Shown here piece after piece: positions 23,869-33,459 of a stretch of DNA of 59,769 nt. Under the pieces are notes generated by a model, which was not told the origin of the DNA, made no database searches, and saw nothing but the letters and a program-made list of their open reading frames with translations. The stretch's first letter is position 1. Every line of letters starts with the position of its first letter. Source of the stretch: Entrophospora sp. SA101. Its lineage: Eukaryota > Glomeromycota > Glomeromycetes > Entrophosporales > Entrophosporaceae. The stretch lies in the NCBI GenBank assembly GCA_958430865.1, contig CAUDNR010000213.1, forward strand, positions 68,732 to 128,500. The letters are read 5' to 3'. Made by a program: the position numbers and the translations under genes.

Positions 23869-24075
23869 ATGCGTCACACTGTAATTCAATCAATCGTTGA
23901 TTTGGCTTTATTTTTTGATCATATAGAAAAATTGGATCGGATGTGCAAATATATGGAGCATTCGCTCAATCTGGATATACATGTGGATGAATATCTTCTG
24001 CCAGATAGATATTATGATGCTCCATGTTGGTCAAACTATAAGAAATACCAATTATCAAATAGATTTGTATGGTAA
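23869..24075 (+). CDS. Hypothetical 68-aa ORF beside the cassette (copy A)
   Basis: Begins MRHTVIQSIVDLALFFDH and ends YQLSNRFVW. It is divergently placed 47 bp from the gene A start and identical to 52,457-52,663. Composition is protein-like (mixed hydrophobic and charged, several aromatic residues), but no family is recognised. The second copy sits in a 135-bp tandem duplication that repeats its first 45 codons. Being inside a near-identical duplication, its conservation is not evidence of selection. Confidence 0.3.
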   Translation: MRHTVIQSIVDLALFFDHIEKLDRMCKYMEHSLNLDIHVDEYLLPDRYYDAPCWSNYKKYQLSNRFVW

Positions 24076-24692
24076 ACCTTAGTGTATGATGCTAAAAATT
24101 AGCATTAGCTCTTGAACGTGGATATATTGTCAGAATGTAATCTTATGTTCCAGTAGGATTTGTTCCCAATGGTCAAATGATGTAATTATTCGATCATGAA
24201 ATCAATATTTTTTTATACTCTATGACCTATTATTTAATAATTTCATAGTCTAGGTTTAATCCAAGGTTATATACAATTACGTATAAACGGATTATCCCAA
24301 TTACAGTTGTTTGTTAAAGTCCTTTCTTCATGTTAGTTGCAACAATAATAAAATTTCGTGGTCACGTGAATTTAGAGTCTATAACGAACTTAAAATTTAA
24401 GCCCGAGTTTTAATCTCTCTCTAAATAATATTTAATATTAAATAAATATTAATCAGTCCTTGTGTGATTGTGGCAATAAAATAACGTTAAAACGTCTTTT
24501 TGATGAAAATTATATAAATCGGCATAAATAATTTAGAATTCAAAAGATTAAATTTATATGCTTAGGAATTAAATTAATAGCTTGATTTATTACAATTACA
24601 ATTACAATATCAAATCTGATTACAATATAACAATAAATATTAAGTCTAAGATTATTATTATTATTATTATTAATTGTATACATTTATCAATA

Positions 24693-25709
<1,017 letters not shown>

Positions 25710-26504
25710 TTCTGTTTTTATTTCAAATTCTAATTATGGCTGTTGATGATTTCAATAATCAATTAATTTAATTTTTTAAAAAAAAGGGAAGGGAAATAAA
25801 ATTAAATATAAATAATAAAATTCAATATAGAATCATGTGAGGATTATTATTTGAAGGTCAAAGAAAGTTTACACTACATGCTTTATTTATAAAATAACTA
25901 AAATAACCGCGAATTGTATTCACTCTTTCATTTTTCTTTTCCAAATCTGGTCCAAACAAATATCATAAACAAAAGAGATAATTTATTTTTAAGTTAATAA
26001 CAGCAACAAACAAAAATAAATTTTATGTAATACCAATAATATTAATAATAATAATGAAAACGATGATAATAACAAAAGGCGAAAAAGAATCACCATACTA
26101 ATACTATTACTTGTTTACTACTTATTTATCATATTTAATACCTATTTGTTTTGGTCATGTTTATGGAAAAAGATTTTTAAAAAGGACAAGAACATATGTA
26201 ATATTAATACCTCGTAAATTGTTATTTATTTATTTTCTCAACATTTTGATAATCTCTATATAAGAATAAAATTATGATCAAAATCTGAATATATAACGCA
26301 AGGGGCTCTCATCATATGCTTCCATTTTCTGAACCGCAATTTATTATTTTTACCTTTTTCTGGAAGCTCTGTAAATTGAATTAATGAGTACCTACCTGGG
26401 TAGAAAAATTACATTGCTTGAACGAGAGACAAAAGATCACTGTAAACTTTTCAATTGGCTAGCAAAACCAAAGATTGTTTAGATCCAATTATTCGGATCT
26501 GCTC
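25710..26504. other. Rab promoter side and intergenic sequence
   Basis: AT-rich, with ATA/ATT runs near 26,035-26,070. It presumably contains the Rab 5' leader. The last ~150 bases hold broken coding-like fragments that may belong to the N-terminal part of the LCB2 pseudogene. Nothing else supported. Confidence 0.4.
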
Positions 26505-28010
26505 GGAATGAAGGTCTATGTGCTGATGTTGTTGAACAAACAGTTGAAAATATGGTACTTCATCTGGTAGTTCAAGAACTGAAGTTGGTACATTGGATGA
26601 TTTTCATTTACAAGAAGAAGCGTTGATGTCGGATTCGTCGGTAAACTTGCTACTATGGGCATTTCAATAATTAATAGTACTAATTTTCCTGGTTGGTTTT
26701 CAAATATAATATCCGGAAATTTTATTGAATAGAAACCCATCAACCTTGGAAAAAGATTTATTGGTTGTCGAAGGTCTTTATTCGTGGAAGATAATATATG
26801 TAATCTGCCAAGTCATTAGAAAACATAAAGTAAAAAAGGTTTTTTTTTACATTTAATTGCTATTTTATTATTACTTGGGAAATCCAAATGATTCAATTAT
26901 TAAATAATGCATTATTTATTTGTATGTTGATAAAGCATATAGTATAAAAGCATTGGGTCCAAGAGGTATAAGCGTATGTGATTATTATGGTATAAATCCT
27001 GACAAGGTTGACATTTTTGATGGAAACATTTACAAAATTAGAGGTTAGAATCGACTAAAATAGTCGACTATTTTAGTCAACTAAACTTTTTTTTGAACAA
27101 CTAATAGTCGACTATCTTAGTAGACTACTAATATTACTAATGCTAATACTAATGCTAATGATATTAATACTATGCTAATATTATTATTGTCTGACCAATT
27201 ACGATTTTTGTGCTTTATCATTCAAAATGGAAAATTTTTATGCGGAAGAATATCAATACCATCAATATGTGTGAACTAATAAACACTTTCGGTACAAGGT
27301 CCAATGATTTAAGCGGTGGTACCAGAAGACCTTTAAAAAAACGAATCGTAACACATGGTTTTGTGTGGAAGTATTTTGAAAAGATTCAAATGGAAATGAA
27401 TTCGTAATTTACAAATTAAAAAAAAAAAAATTGAAATATTATTATTAAAAAAAAATTTAGTCAACTAAAGAAATTTTGGCCAACTAGTGGTCGACTAAGG
27501 ATTTTTTTGGACGATTCCAACCTCTATACAAAATCATTTGGTGCTGCTGATAATACATTACATCGTCAAAAGAGATTATTGATAATTTTTGATTGAGAAA
27601 ACATGCGTCAGTCAGTCTATGCTGAATCAATACTAATACTACAACGAATCTACACTTTGATATCAATTATTATTGGTGGTGAAGATGATGCAAACAAATG
27701 GAGAAGGCAATGTGAGATTGGAAAAAATTGGCATTTAATGATAGATAGATATTTGAGTACTAATTTGAGAAGAATGGGTTTCATCATATATGATGATGAT
27801 ATTGACACGTCAATCATCCCATTACTGCTATTCAACCCTGCTAAAATACCCGTCTTCTCAAGAGAATGTCTAAAATCAAACATTGCTGTAGTTATTGTTG
27901 CGCATCCTGTCATGCCAATGATCTCATCTAGAGCTAGATTTTTGTATCTTAGCTGCTCGTATTAAAACAAGACAAGATTTAGATGAAATATTGAAATCTT
28001 GTAATGGGTA
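26505..28010 (+). pseudogene. Serine palmitoyltransferase subunit 2 (LCB2) pseudogene (copy A)
   Basis: Fragments in shifting frames follow the order of LCB2: NEGLCADVVEQTVEN and GTLDDFHLQEE (near 26,510-26,610), FVGKLATMGI (near 26,640), HQPWKKIYWLSKVF (near 26,740), AYSIKALGPRGISVCDYYGI and NPDKVDI (26,937-27,015), GTFTKSFGAA (the conserved lysine/PLP region, cut by a transposon at 27,039), then LRRMGFIIYDDD and LLLFNPAKIPVFSRECLKSN (27,765-27,885) and ISSRARF. Stops and frameshifts are numerous, so it cannot encode the enzyme that condenses serine with palmitoyl-CoA in sphingolipid synthesis. A functional LCB2 gene must exist elsewhere if the organism makes sphingolipids this way. Confidence 0.88.
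27039..27526 (+). mobile_element. Non-autonomous hAT element inside the LCB2 pseudogene (copy A)
   Basis: 488 bp with inverted ends TAGAGGTTAGAATCG and CGATTCCAACCTCTA, and an exact 8-bp target duplication TACAAAAT (27,031-27,038 and 27,527-27,534), the hallmark of hAT elements. Joining the flanks restores the GTFTKSFGAA reading of LCB2. Many GTCGACTA/TAGTCGAC motifs lie near both ends. A short frame with LKKRIVTHGFVWKYFEKI recalls the start of a hAT BED-finger domain. Relative to copy B (55,627-56,158) it lacks 44 bp in that frame. Confidence 0.92.
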
Positions 28011-28133
28011 GGTGAAATCTTGCAACTTAAATTATCAAAGAAAATCAATAACAATCAGTTATTTGTTTACAAATTTTTATAAATAGGTGTTGTGCAACTC
28101 AAAAATTGTTTTTTCCTCCAAAAAACAAAAAAG

Positions 28134-29528
28134 ATGTTTATACCGCTTGAACTTTTATGTGAAATATTCAATCACCTCCAGTATGATTATAGAACATTAC
28201 ACTCTTGCATACTATTAAATAAGCAATGTCTTAATATTAATATTTCAACTTTATGGAAAGATCCATTTTATTCTATTAAAAGCGCTAAAATATTAATCGA
28301 TTGCTTGTTAGTAGAAGACAAGGATTTCTTAGTAAAAAATGACATCAAAATAAAGTTTAAATTATTGAAGAAACCACCATTATACAACTATGCTAAATTT
28401 ATAACTGATTTAGATATTTCAGATTGCGAAAATCGTTTGAGAAAACTGATATATGACGGTAACCTTGACTTAGTTAAATATAGATTATTGTGTTTCATTT
28501 TCAATCATTCAACTATCAGAGAACTTAGAGGTGTTTATTGGGAAGATGGTGGCTGGATGATTAATCACCATAGATTCAACGCTTGTTTTCAGAATCTTTA
28601 TAGATTCGATTTTGAACATACTGCTGGTTATGAAGTTTCAGGTAAATTAGCAGATGTTTGTAAAAATATTCAAATTTTTACAATAGATTGTAACGATGAA
28701 TTTTTGGAAGTGGACGAGGTTGAACTCAACTTGGCAAAACTAATTAAAGCACAGTATCAAATTAAAAAAATACATTTTTATTCAAATAATAAATATAATA
28801 GTGTGTCTATATCAAATGAAATTAAAGAAGCAATATTAACTCATTCAAACTCAATAGTTGATTATGCAATTACTGGAAGAGATAATTCACGTTCTTTAAA
28901 TACTTTATCATTGCCAGCAACATTTAAAAATCTAGAAATTTTACTTTGTAATCAGAAAATTTTAGAAAATATCAAATCTATTTTTTATCCAAAGATTAAA
29001 GGTTTGCATTTCTATGACACATCTACTCGGGATTCATCAGATTTCCTTAAAATAAATGGAAGCACCCTTAAATCTCTGAAAGTCAACAACATACGCGATA
29101 GAGAATCTTTGGGAGAACTTATCGAGTCAATTGGTCAAAATTGTCGAAATTTGGAAAATTTATGTTTATTTTATAAAAATGAATTTGATCAAGAATTACT
29201 CAAAATTTTTAATAATTGCACAAATTTAAAATCGATTAATTTTTTTTATAAATGGGAAGAATGTAATTTGGATGGAAATATCATATTGAAATTGTTAAGT
29301 CAAACTTCACTAAAACAATTAAAATCAATAATTTTTGAAACACCAACTGATATTTCTGATGAATCACTGGAGAACCTAATGATTAGTTGGAAAGGACCTA
29401 AACCTTTTACATTAAATATTTCTAATAAGATTCACAAAAAAAATATCAAGCATAACTTGGAAGATGGTCTAGTAAATTTGTTAAACACATATCAAGATCA
29501 GGGATTTTTAAATTATAAATTTACATGA
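28134..29528 (+). CDS. F-box/LRR-like protein, 464 aa (copy A)
   Basis: Intronless frame from ATG 28,134 (MFIPLELLCEIFNHLQ); this start places the F-box at the N terminus as usual and avoids a longer frame that has no ATG. Residues 1-45 are the F-box (LCEIFNHL, LHSCILLNKQC, ISTLWKDPF). The rest shows degenerate leucine-rich repeats (NLENLCLFYKNEFD, TNLKSINFFY, KQLKSIIFE). F-box proteins recruit substrates to SCF ubiquitin ligases and are extremely expanded in Glomeromycotina. The family form is F-box followed by 350-450 residues of LRR, so the length is complete. The copy at 56,766-58,160 has the same protein sequence. Confidence 0.9.
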   Translation: MFIPLELLCEIFNHLQYDYRTLHSCILLNKQCLNINISTLWKDPFYSIKSAKILIDCLLVEDKDFLVKNDIKIKFKLLKKPPLYNYAKFITDLDISDCENRLRKLIYDGNLDLVKYRLLCFIFNHSTIRELRGVYWEDGGWMINHHRFNACFQNLYRFDFEHTAGYEVSGKLADVCKNIQIFTIDCNDEFLEVDEVELNLAKLIKAQYQIKKIHFYSNNKYNSVSISNEIKEAILTHSNSIVDYAITGRDNSRSLNTLSLPATFKNLEILLCNQKILENIKSIFYPKIKGLHFYDTSTRDSSDFLKINGSTLKSLKVNNIRDRESLGELIESIGQNCRNLENLCLFYKNEFDQELLKIFNNCTNLKSINFFYKWEECNLDGNIILKLLSQTSLKQLKSIIFETPTDISDESLENLMISWKGPKPFTLNISNKIHKKNIKHNLEDGLVNLLNTYQDQGFLNYKFT

Positions 29529-31175
29529 ATTGTTTTTGTTAAAATTATACCTTTAACAAAAAATTCAAATTGAATTCCTTTATTTTTTCTGAACTCAATG
29601 TATAATTTTCGTTATTATTATTATATGCAAGTGAAATCATTTGTTAAAATTTAACGATTTAAATTTAACTGAGACAAAAATAAGAAATAAAAATCAAAAT
29701 TAAATAAAATTAAAGAATGTAAGATAGAAAATTTATATATATACAGGGCATACCACATAATTACAGGGGTCAAATTTAGCAAATTGTTTAATACTAAATA
29801 ATAACTCTTATGAAGGTAAGTTGAAAAAAAAAAGTATACATATATAAAACAAGTACTCAGCTACATTGACAAGATACTTTAGAACCTCGATGATACACAG
29901 CAGTGAGCTACCCAGCATCATGGTATGCAGATGGAATCCTGTTGTCATAAAGTGACGATTCAGGTCTAATAGAACCCGAAGCACCAAAATCCAAAGTCAA
30001 GCCCATTGCAACCGGAAAATATGCTAAATAGAATGGAGAAAGCGCACAATTCCTCGATATAATGAACTAAAGAAAGTGAATTATAGACCCGAGAGCAATT
30101 TTTACACGTTAATGGAATGACAAAAGAAATTTCGCTTCATTAACTGATTTATTGCCCTCCATATCTGAGATCAACCTTTTACATGTTACTTCATCCTCCC
30201 TGATAGTTCACCAGTAAAGACAATTACTTATTTTACAATAATAACAATTAATAATAATAAGCATTGACATTATTTATTTGCTAAGAGGGGGGCATCGAAT
30301 AAATACTCCTTCATTCTTTACAGTTTTTAAATGAGTTAAAAATTTCCTGGCTGATGCATAAATAAAGTGAGTATTTATCACCAATTGAATTTTTGGGAAA
30401 ACGAAATATGGTATTTACTAATGAATTATTTGGTTATTTCTCAAGTCGAAACCTGTTCTTATTTTCTTCTCACAAGTACATCGAATTCATAATCAGAGCT
30501 ATCTACATTAGAGACATGAATTGTTACGTAACTACGAATAAAAAAAAATGTATTATTTTATTTGTAATCAGTACAAGTACTAAATATTTTTTTAATAAAA
30601 AAAAACCTGCAGTCGATTAAAAAAAAATTTTGGGAGCAATTAAATTAATGTTAGTTAATAATAATACTCTATTACTATATTATACATTACATGATTCAAA
30701 AATCGTCTTTTTAAACAGAAGTTTGATAACTTTTCTTGTAAAAGCAATATTATTAGCATCAGATAGAAAAAATTAATATAAAAATTATTGGAGAAATGTA
30801 TAATATTGCAGTGAAAATCAAATAAGTTATTTTTTACAATTAGTCAGAACTATTGGGAAATAAAAAAATTATTATAGAGAAAAGTATATTCATGCTTTTG
30901 AATTAGAGATAAAGCTCCGAACGGTTCGAAGAATTTCGGTTCGGTTCCGATTTCTAAAAAGTTAAACGAAAATTTCAGTTCAGAGCTTTAGGCTAAAAAT
31001 TTGGTATTCTCATTTTTGCATTCTGCTTATTTAGAATTAAATTTATTAATTCTAACCTAATAACGAGTTTTTCCTGGAGACATAGACTTACTTACTCAAA
31101 GACGTTGTATTTTAAAACCTAAACAATAAGAGTTTAAAAGTTTGCGGAGACGATGAATTTTATATTCCCTAGGAT
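29529..31175. other. Intergenic stretch after the F-box gene
   Basis: No intact gene. Minus-strand sequence at about 30,020-29,910 encodes a short peptide ending SLYDNRIPSAYHDAG then TAG. It has an acceptor-like TTTAG upstream and could be the last exon of an undetected gene. A CAGGGCATACCACATAATTA motif near 29,743 resembles a transposon end, but no partner was found. The 75-codon frame starting near 30,393 has no protein-like character. Confidence 0.35.
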
Positions 31176-31308
31176 TTCTATTCGAATTATTTGTTTCGTT
31201 CGTTATGAAAGTTTAGTCGAATAAAACGAATAAAACGAACAAACAAATGAAACGAGTAATTTGAATAAAACGATAATAAAGTGAATAAAACGAATAATTC
31301 GAATAGAA
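31176..31308. mobile_element. 133-bp inverted-repeat MITE (TTCTATTCGAATTATT ends)
   Basis: The left end TTCTATTCGAATTATTTGTT is mirrored by ACGAATAATTCGAATAGAA at the right end. The interior consists of AACGAATAAAACGAA-type runs. It belongs to the same family as the outer MITE at 396-680. It lies just beyond the point where copy B reaches the end of the window. Confidence 0.6.
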
Positions 31309-31332
31309 TGAATAATAATAATAATAAAGCGA

Positions 31333-31400
31333 ATACACAGTGGGTCTCGATTTAACGGACCTCGATTTAGCGGATTGAGGGGGGGTTTAACGGATAAATT
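31333..31400. repeat. Isolated pogo-type transposon end
   Basis: CAGTGGGTCTCGATTTAACG, followed by GACCTCGATTTAGCGGAT, has the direct-repeat-in-terminus architecture of pogo/Tigger ends. No matching opposite end was found downstream, so it is probably a truncated element. Confidence 0.4.
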
Positions 31401-32077
31401 TTCAAAACCAAATTTTTCTATACATATCAGTCACAGGACATGTCACGCAGATCAATAGGGAGTTGTAAAACATAGTAAATTTTTGGTGATCTGCATCATA
31501 GTAAAATTTTACAATCAAGTGACTTCTAATCCCCATTTAATACCCTTGCTGTGTAGCAGCCACCGCCAAATTTGAGATATAACTTCTTTATCATATGTAT
31601 CTGCTTTAAGAAAATTTTTAAAGCAGGTTGTTAATAAAACCGAAAATAATCTGACTCTCAAAGTCAAATTTTGCCTTTATATTCATATGCGTAAAATTTT
31701 GTTTGACGCGTCCAATCGCAAGTATAAGTAGAAGTAAATGTCCAAATATTACATTATGATGAATATTTGTAGATTTTTGATCACTTAGGTATGTCTTTTA
31801 TAGTAAAATCATTTATTTTAAAAGTAATATAATAAATAAATAGACATTAAAGTTTTTCTTTACCTACAGTATATACATAAATAATAATTATAATAGTAAA
31901 CAAGCAACAATAATGATTAAATTAAAAGGTGTTTTATCTCCGACTTTATTCATTTAATTATTTGTCATAGTGATGTTATTAAATATAAGTTAAAATAAAA
32001 GAAATTTATATACATAAATAAATAACTATTGAATAATTGCAAAACGTTCATTTTTGTAAAACTTGCTTCGCAAGCTT

Positions 32078-32662
32078 CATAGATCTTGTCCTTAATGCTT
32101 ACTTCAATCACTCTTATACAAACTATTGATGAAACACTTGTTAGTATATTCATAGATCTTGCCATTAACGCTTACTTCAATCACTCCTATACAGACTATT
32201 GAATAATCAATAAAACGTTCGTTAGAATATTTTGTCCATAGATCTTGTCCTTAAATCTTACTTCGATTACTCCTACACAAATTGATAAAACGTTTGTTAG
32301 AATATTTTGCTCATAGATCTTATATAAACTATTGAATAATTAATAAACGCTTGTTATTACATTTTGTTCATAGATCTTGTCCTTGATGCTTACTTCAATC
32401 ACTCCTATACAAACTATTGAATAATTAATAAAATGTTTGTTTGTTATATTTTGTTCATAGATCTTGTCCTTAATGCTTACTTCGATCACTCCAATACTGA
32501 CTATCGAATAATTAATAAAACGTTTGTTATTATATTTTGTTCATAAATCTTGTCCTTAATGCTTACTTCGATTACTCCTACACCAACTATTGAATAATTA
32601 ATAAATGCTTGTTATTACATTTTGTTCATAGATCTTGTCCTTAATGCTTACTTCGATCACTC
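32078..32662. repeat. Minisatellite, period about 86 bp, roughly seven to eight units
   Basis: Units start at CATAGATCTTGTCC (about 32,078, 32,151, 32,233, 32,311, 32,369, 32,456, 32,542 and 32,627) and contain TTACTTCGATCACTCC, ACTATTGAATAATTAATAAA and TGTTATTATATTTTGTT. The last units are spaced 85-87 bp; the earlier ones are shortened. The array stops about 90 bp before the left boundary of the 8.6-kb mobile unit. Confidence 0.85.
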
Positions 32663-32830
32663 CTAGTAATATATATGTGGGCTTTTTAGGACAATTTACG
32701 TGTTTTTTCGGTTAACCTTGCCTATTTTCTATAGATTTAAGCTTTTTATCTTATTCTTGATAACCTTTTTTTGATATATATAAATCGTTTTTTTTTAACC
32801 AAAAATAACCAAAAAATGCTATCTTATTTG

Positions 32831-33090
32831 ATTACTAAATCGTTTTCTGTCTCAGAGGAGCATAGCGACTCCAATGCGAAGCGTAGCGGAGCATTAGTTA
32901 TCTGTTTAGTTTGCAATTAGCTTTCTATCACTGTGAACATGAACCTTTAGGTGAATGTGAAACAGTCTGCGAAGCGTAGCAGAGCATAGTTATCATATTT
33001 GTTTACTAAAGCGTTTTCTGTTCCGGAGGAGCATAGCGACTCCGGGTGCGGAGCATAGCGGAGCATTAGTTATCTGTTTAGTTCGCAATA
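32831..33090. promoter_or_regulatory. Non-coding control region of the mobile unit with paired hairpin motifs
   Basis: Two ~90-bp direct repeats (32,831-32,920 and 33,000-33,090) each carry GGAGCATAGCGACTCC, a GGAG/CTCC stem, then a GCGGAGCATTAGTTATCTGT block. Between them lies TCTGCGAAGCGTAGCAGA, a five-base-pair stem with an eight-base loop. These GC-rich islands stand out in AT-rich surroundings and recur in the second unit copy. The region lies upstream of both the Cys-rich gene and, in tandem or circular form, Gag. A replication origin or packaging/terminus function is possible but unproven. Confidence 0.45.
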
Positions 33091-33149
33091 GATGCTAGCA
33101 AATTTAACAAAAAAAATTTCAACAGAGCCTTGATATATATTTCTATACA

Positions 33150-33389
33150 TTAGCTTGAGCACCGCTCTAAAGCTTTTTCACGAAGCCTTTGATAATAAGA
33201 TGCAACATAATATCCTCTTTTATGAATTTTACATCGACCACAAGCAGAAGCAGTTGGTTTTCCACAATCAGTACAGGGTACACATTTTTTACACTTATAA
33301 TGAAGACGACATCCCTCAGGACGTGTAGATAAAGCACCACAAATCTTACCCGAATTATGTAAATAGTAACAAATATATTCACCGATCAT
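33150..33389 (-). CDS. 79-aa cysteine-rich (zinc-binding) protein of the mobile unit
   Basis: ATG 33,389 to TAG 33,150. The product has nine cysteines, several in CxxC spacing (KCKKCVPCTDCGKPT, ACGRCKIH), with nearby histidines, so one or two zinc-binding knuckles are likely. It is transcribed divergently from the polymerase, with only 70 bp between the two start codons. An identical copy lies at 41,788-42,027. No family is recognised; a small nucleic-acid-binding protein is a reasonable guess. Confidence 0.6.
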   Translation of the reverse strand: MIGEYICYYLHNSGKICGALSTRPEGCRLHYKCKKCVPCTDCGKPTASACGRCKIHKRGYYVASYYQRLREKALERCSS

Positions 33390-33459
33390 ATTTGATTAGG
33401 ATAAATAATTAATTAAAGTAAAGATTTTATAAAGTAATATATAATACTTTTTATACACA
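33390..33459. promoter_or_regulatory. Bidirectional promoter between Cys-rich gene and polymerase
   Basis: The 70-bp AT-rich gap between divergent starts contains TAATATATAATAC about 20 bp before the polymerase ATG, a TATA-like box. The short spacing implies shared control. Confidence 0.4.

Noticed and set aside
27603..27965. 120-codon frame as a free-standing gene
   Set aside because: It is the best preserved piece of the LCB2 pseudogene; upstream and downstream blocks of the same protein lie in other frames.
30393..30620. 75-codon frame (also at 59,025) as a gene
   Set aside because: Composition follows the AT-rich base sequence, there is no motif, and conservation is explained by the recent duplication.
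32078..32662. CRISPR-like array
   Set aside because: Units are ~86 bp and similar throughout, without short constant repeats separated by unique spacers. This is a minisatellite in a eukaryotic sequence.
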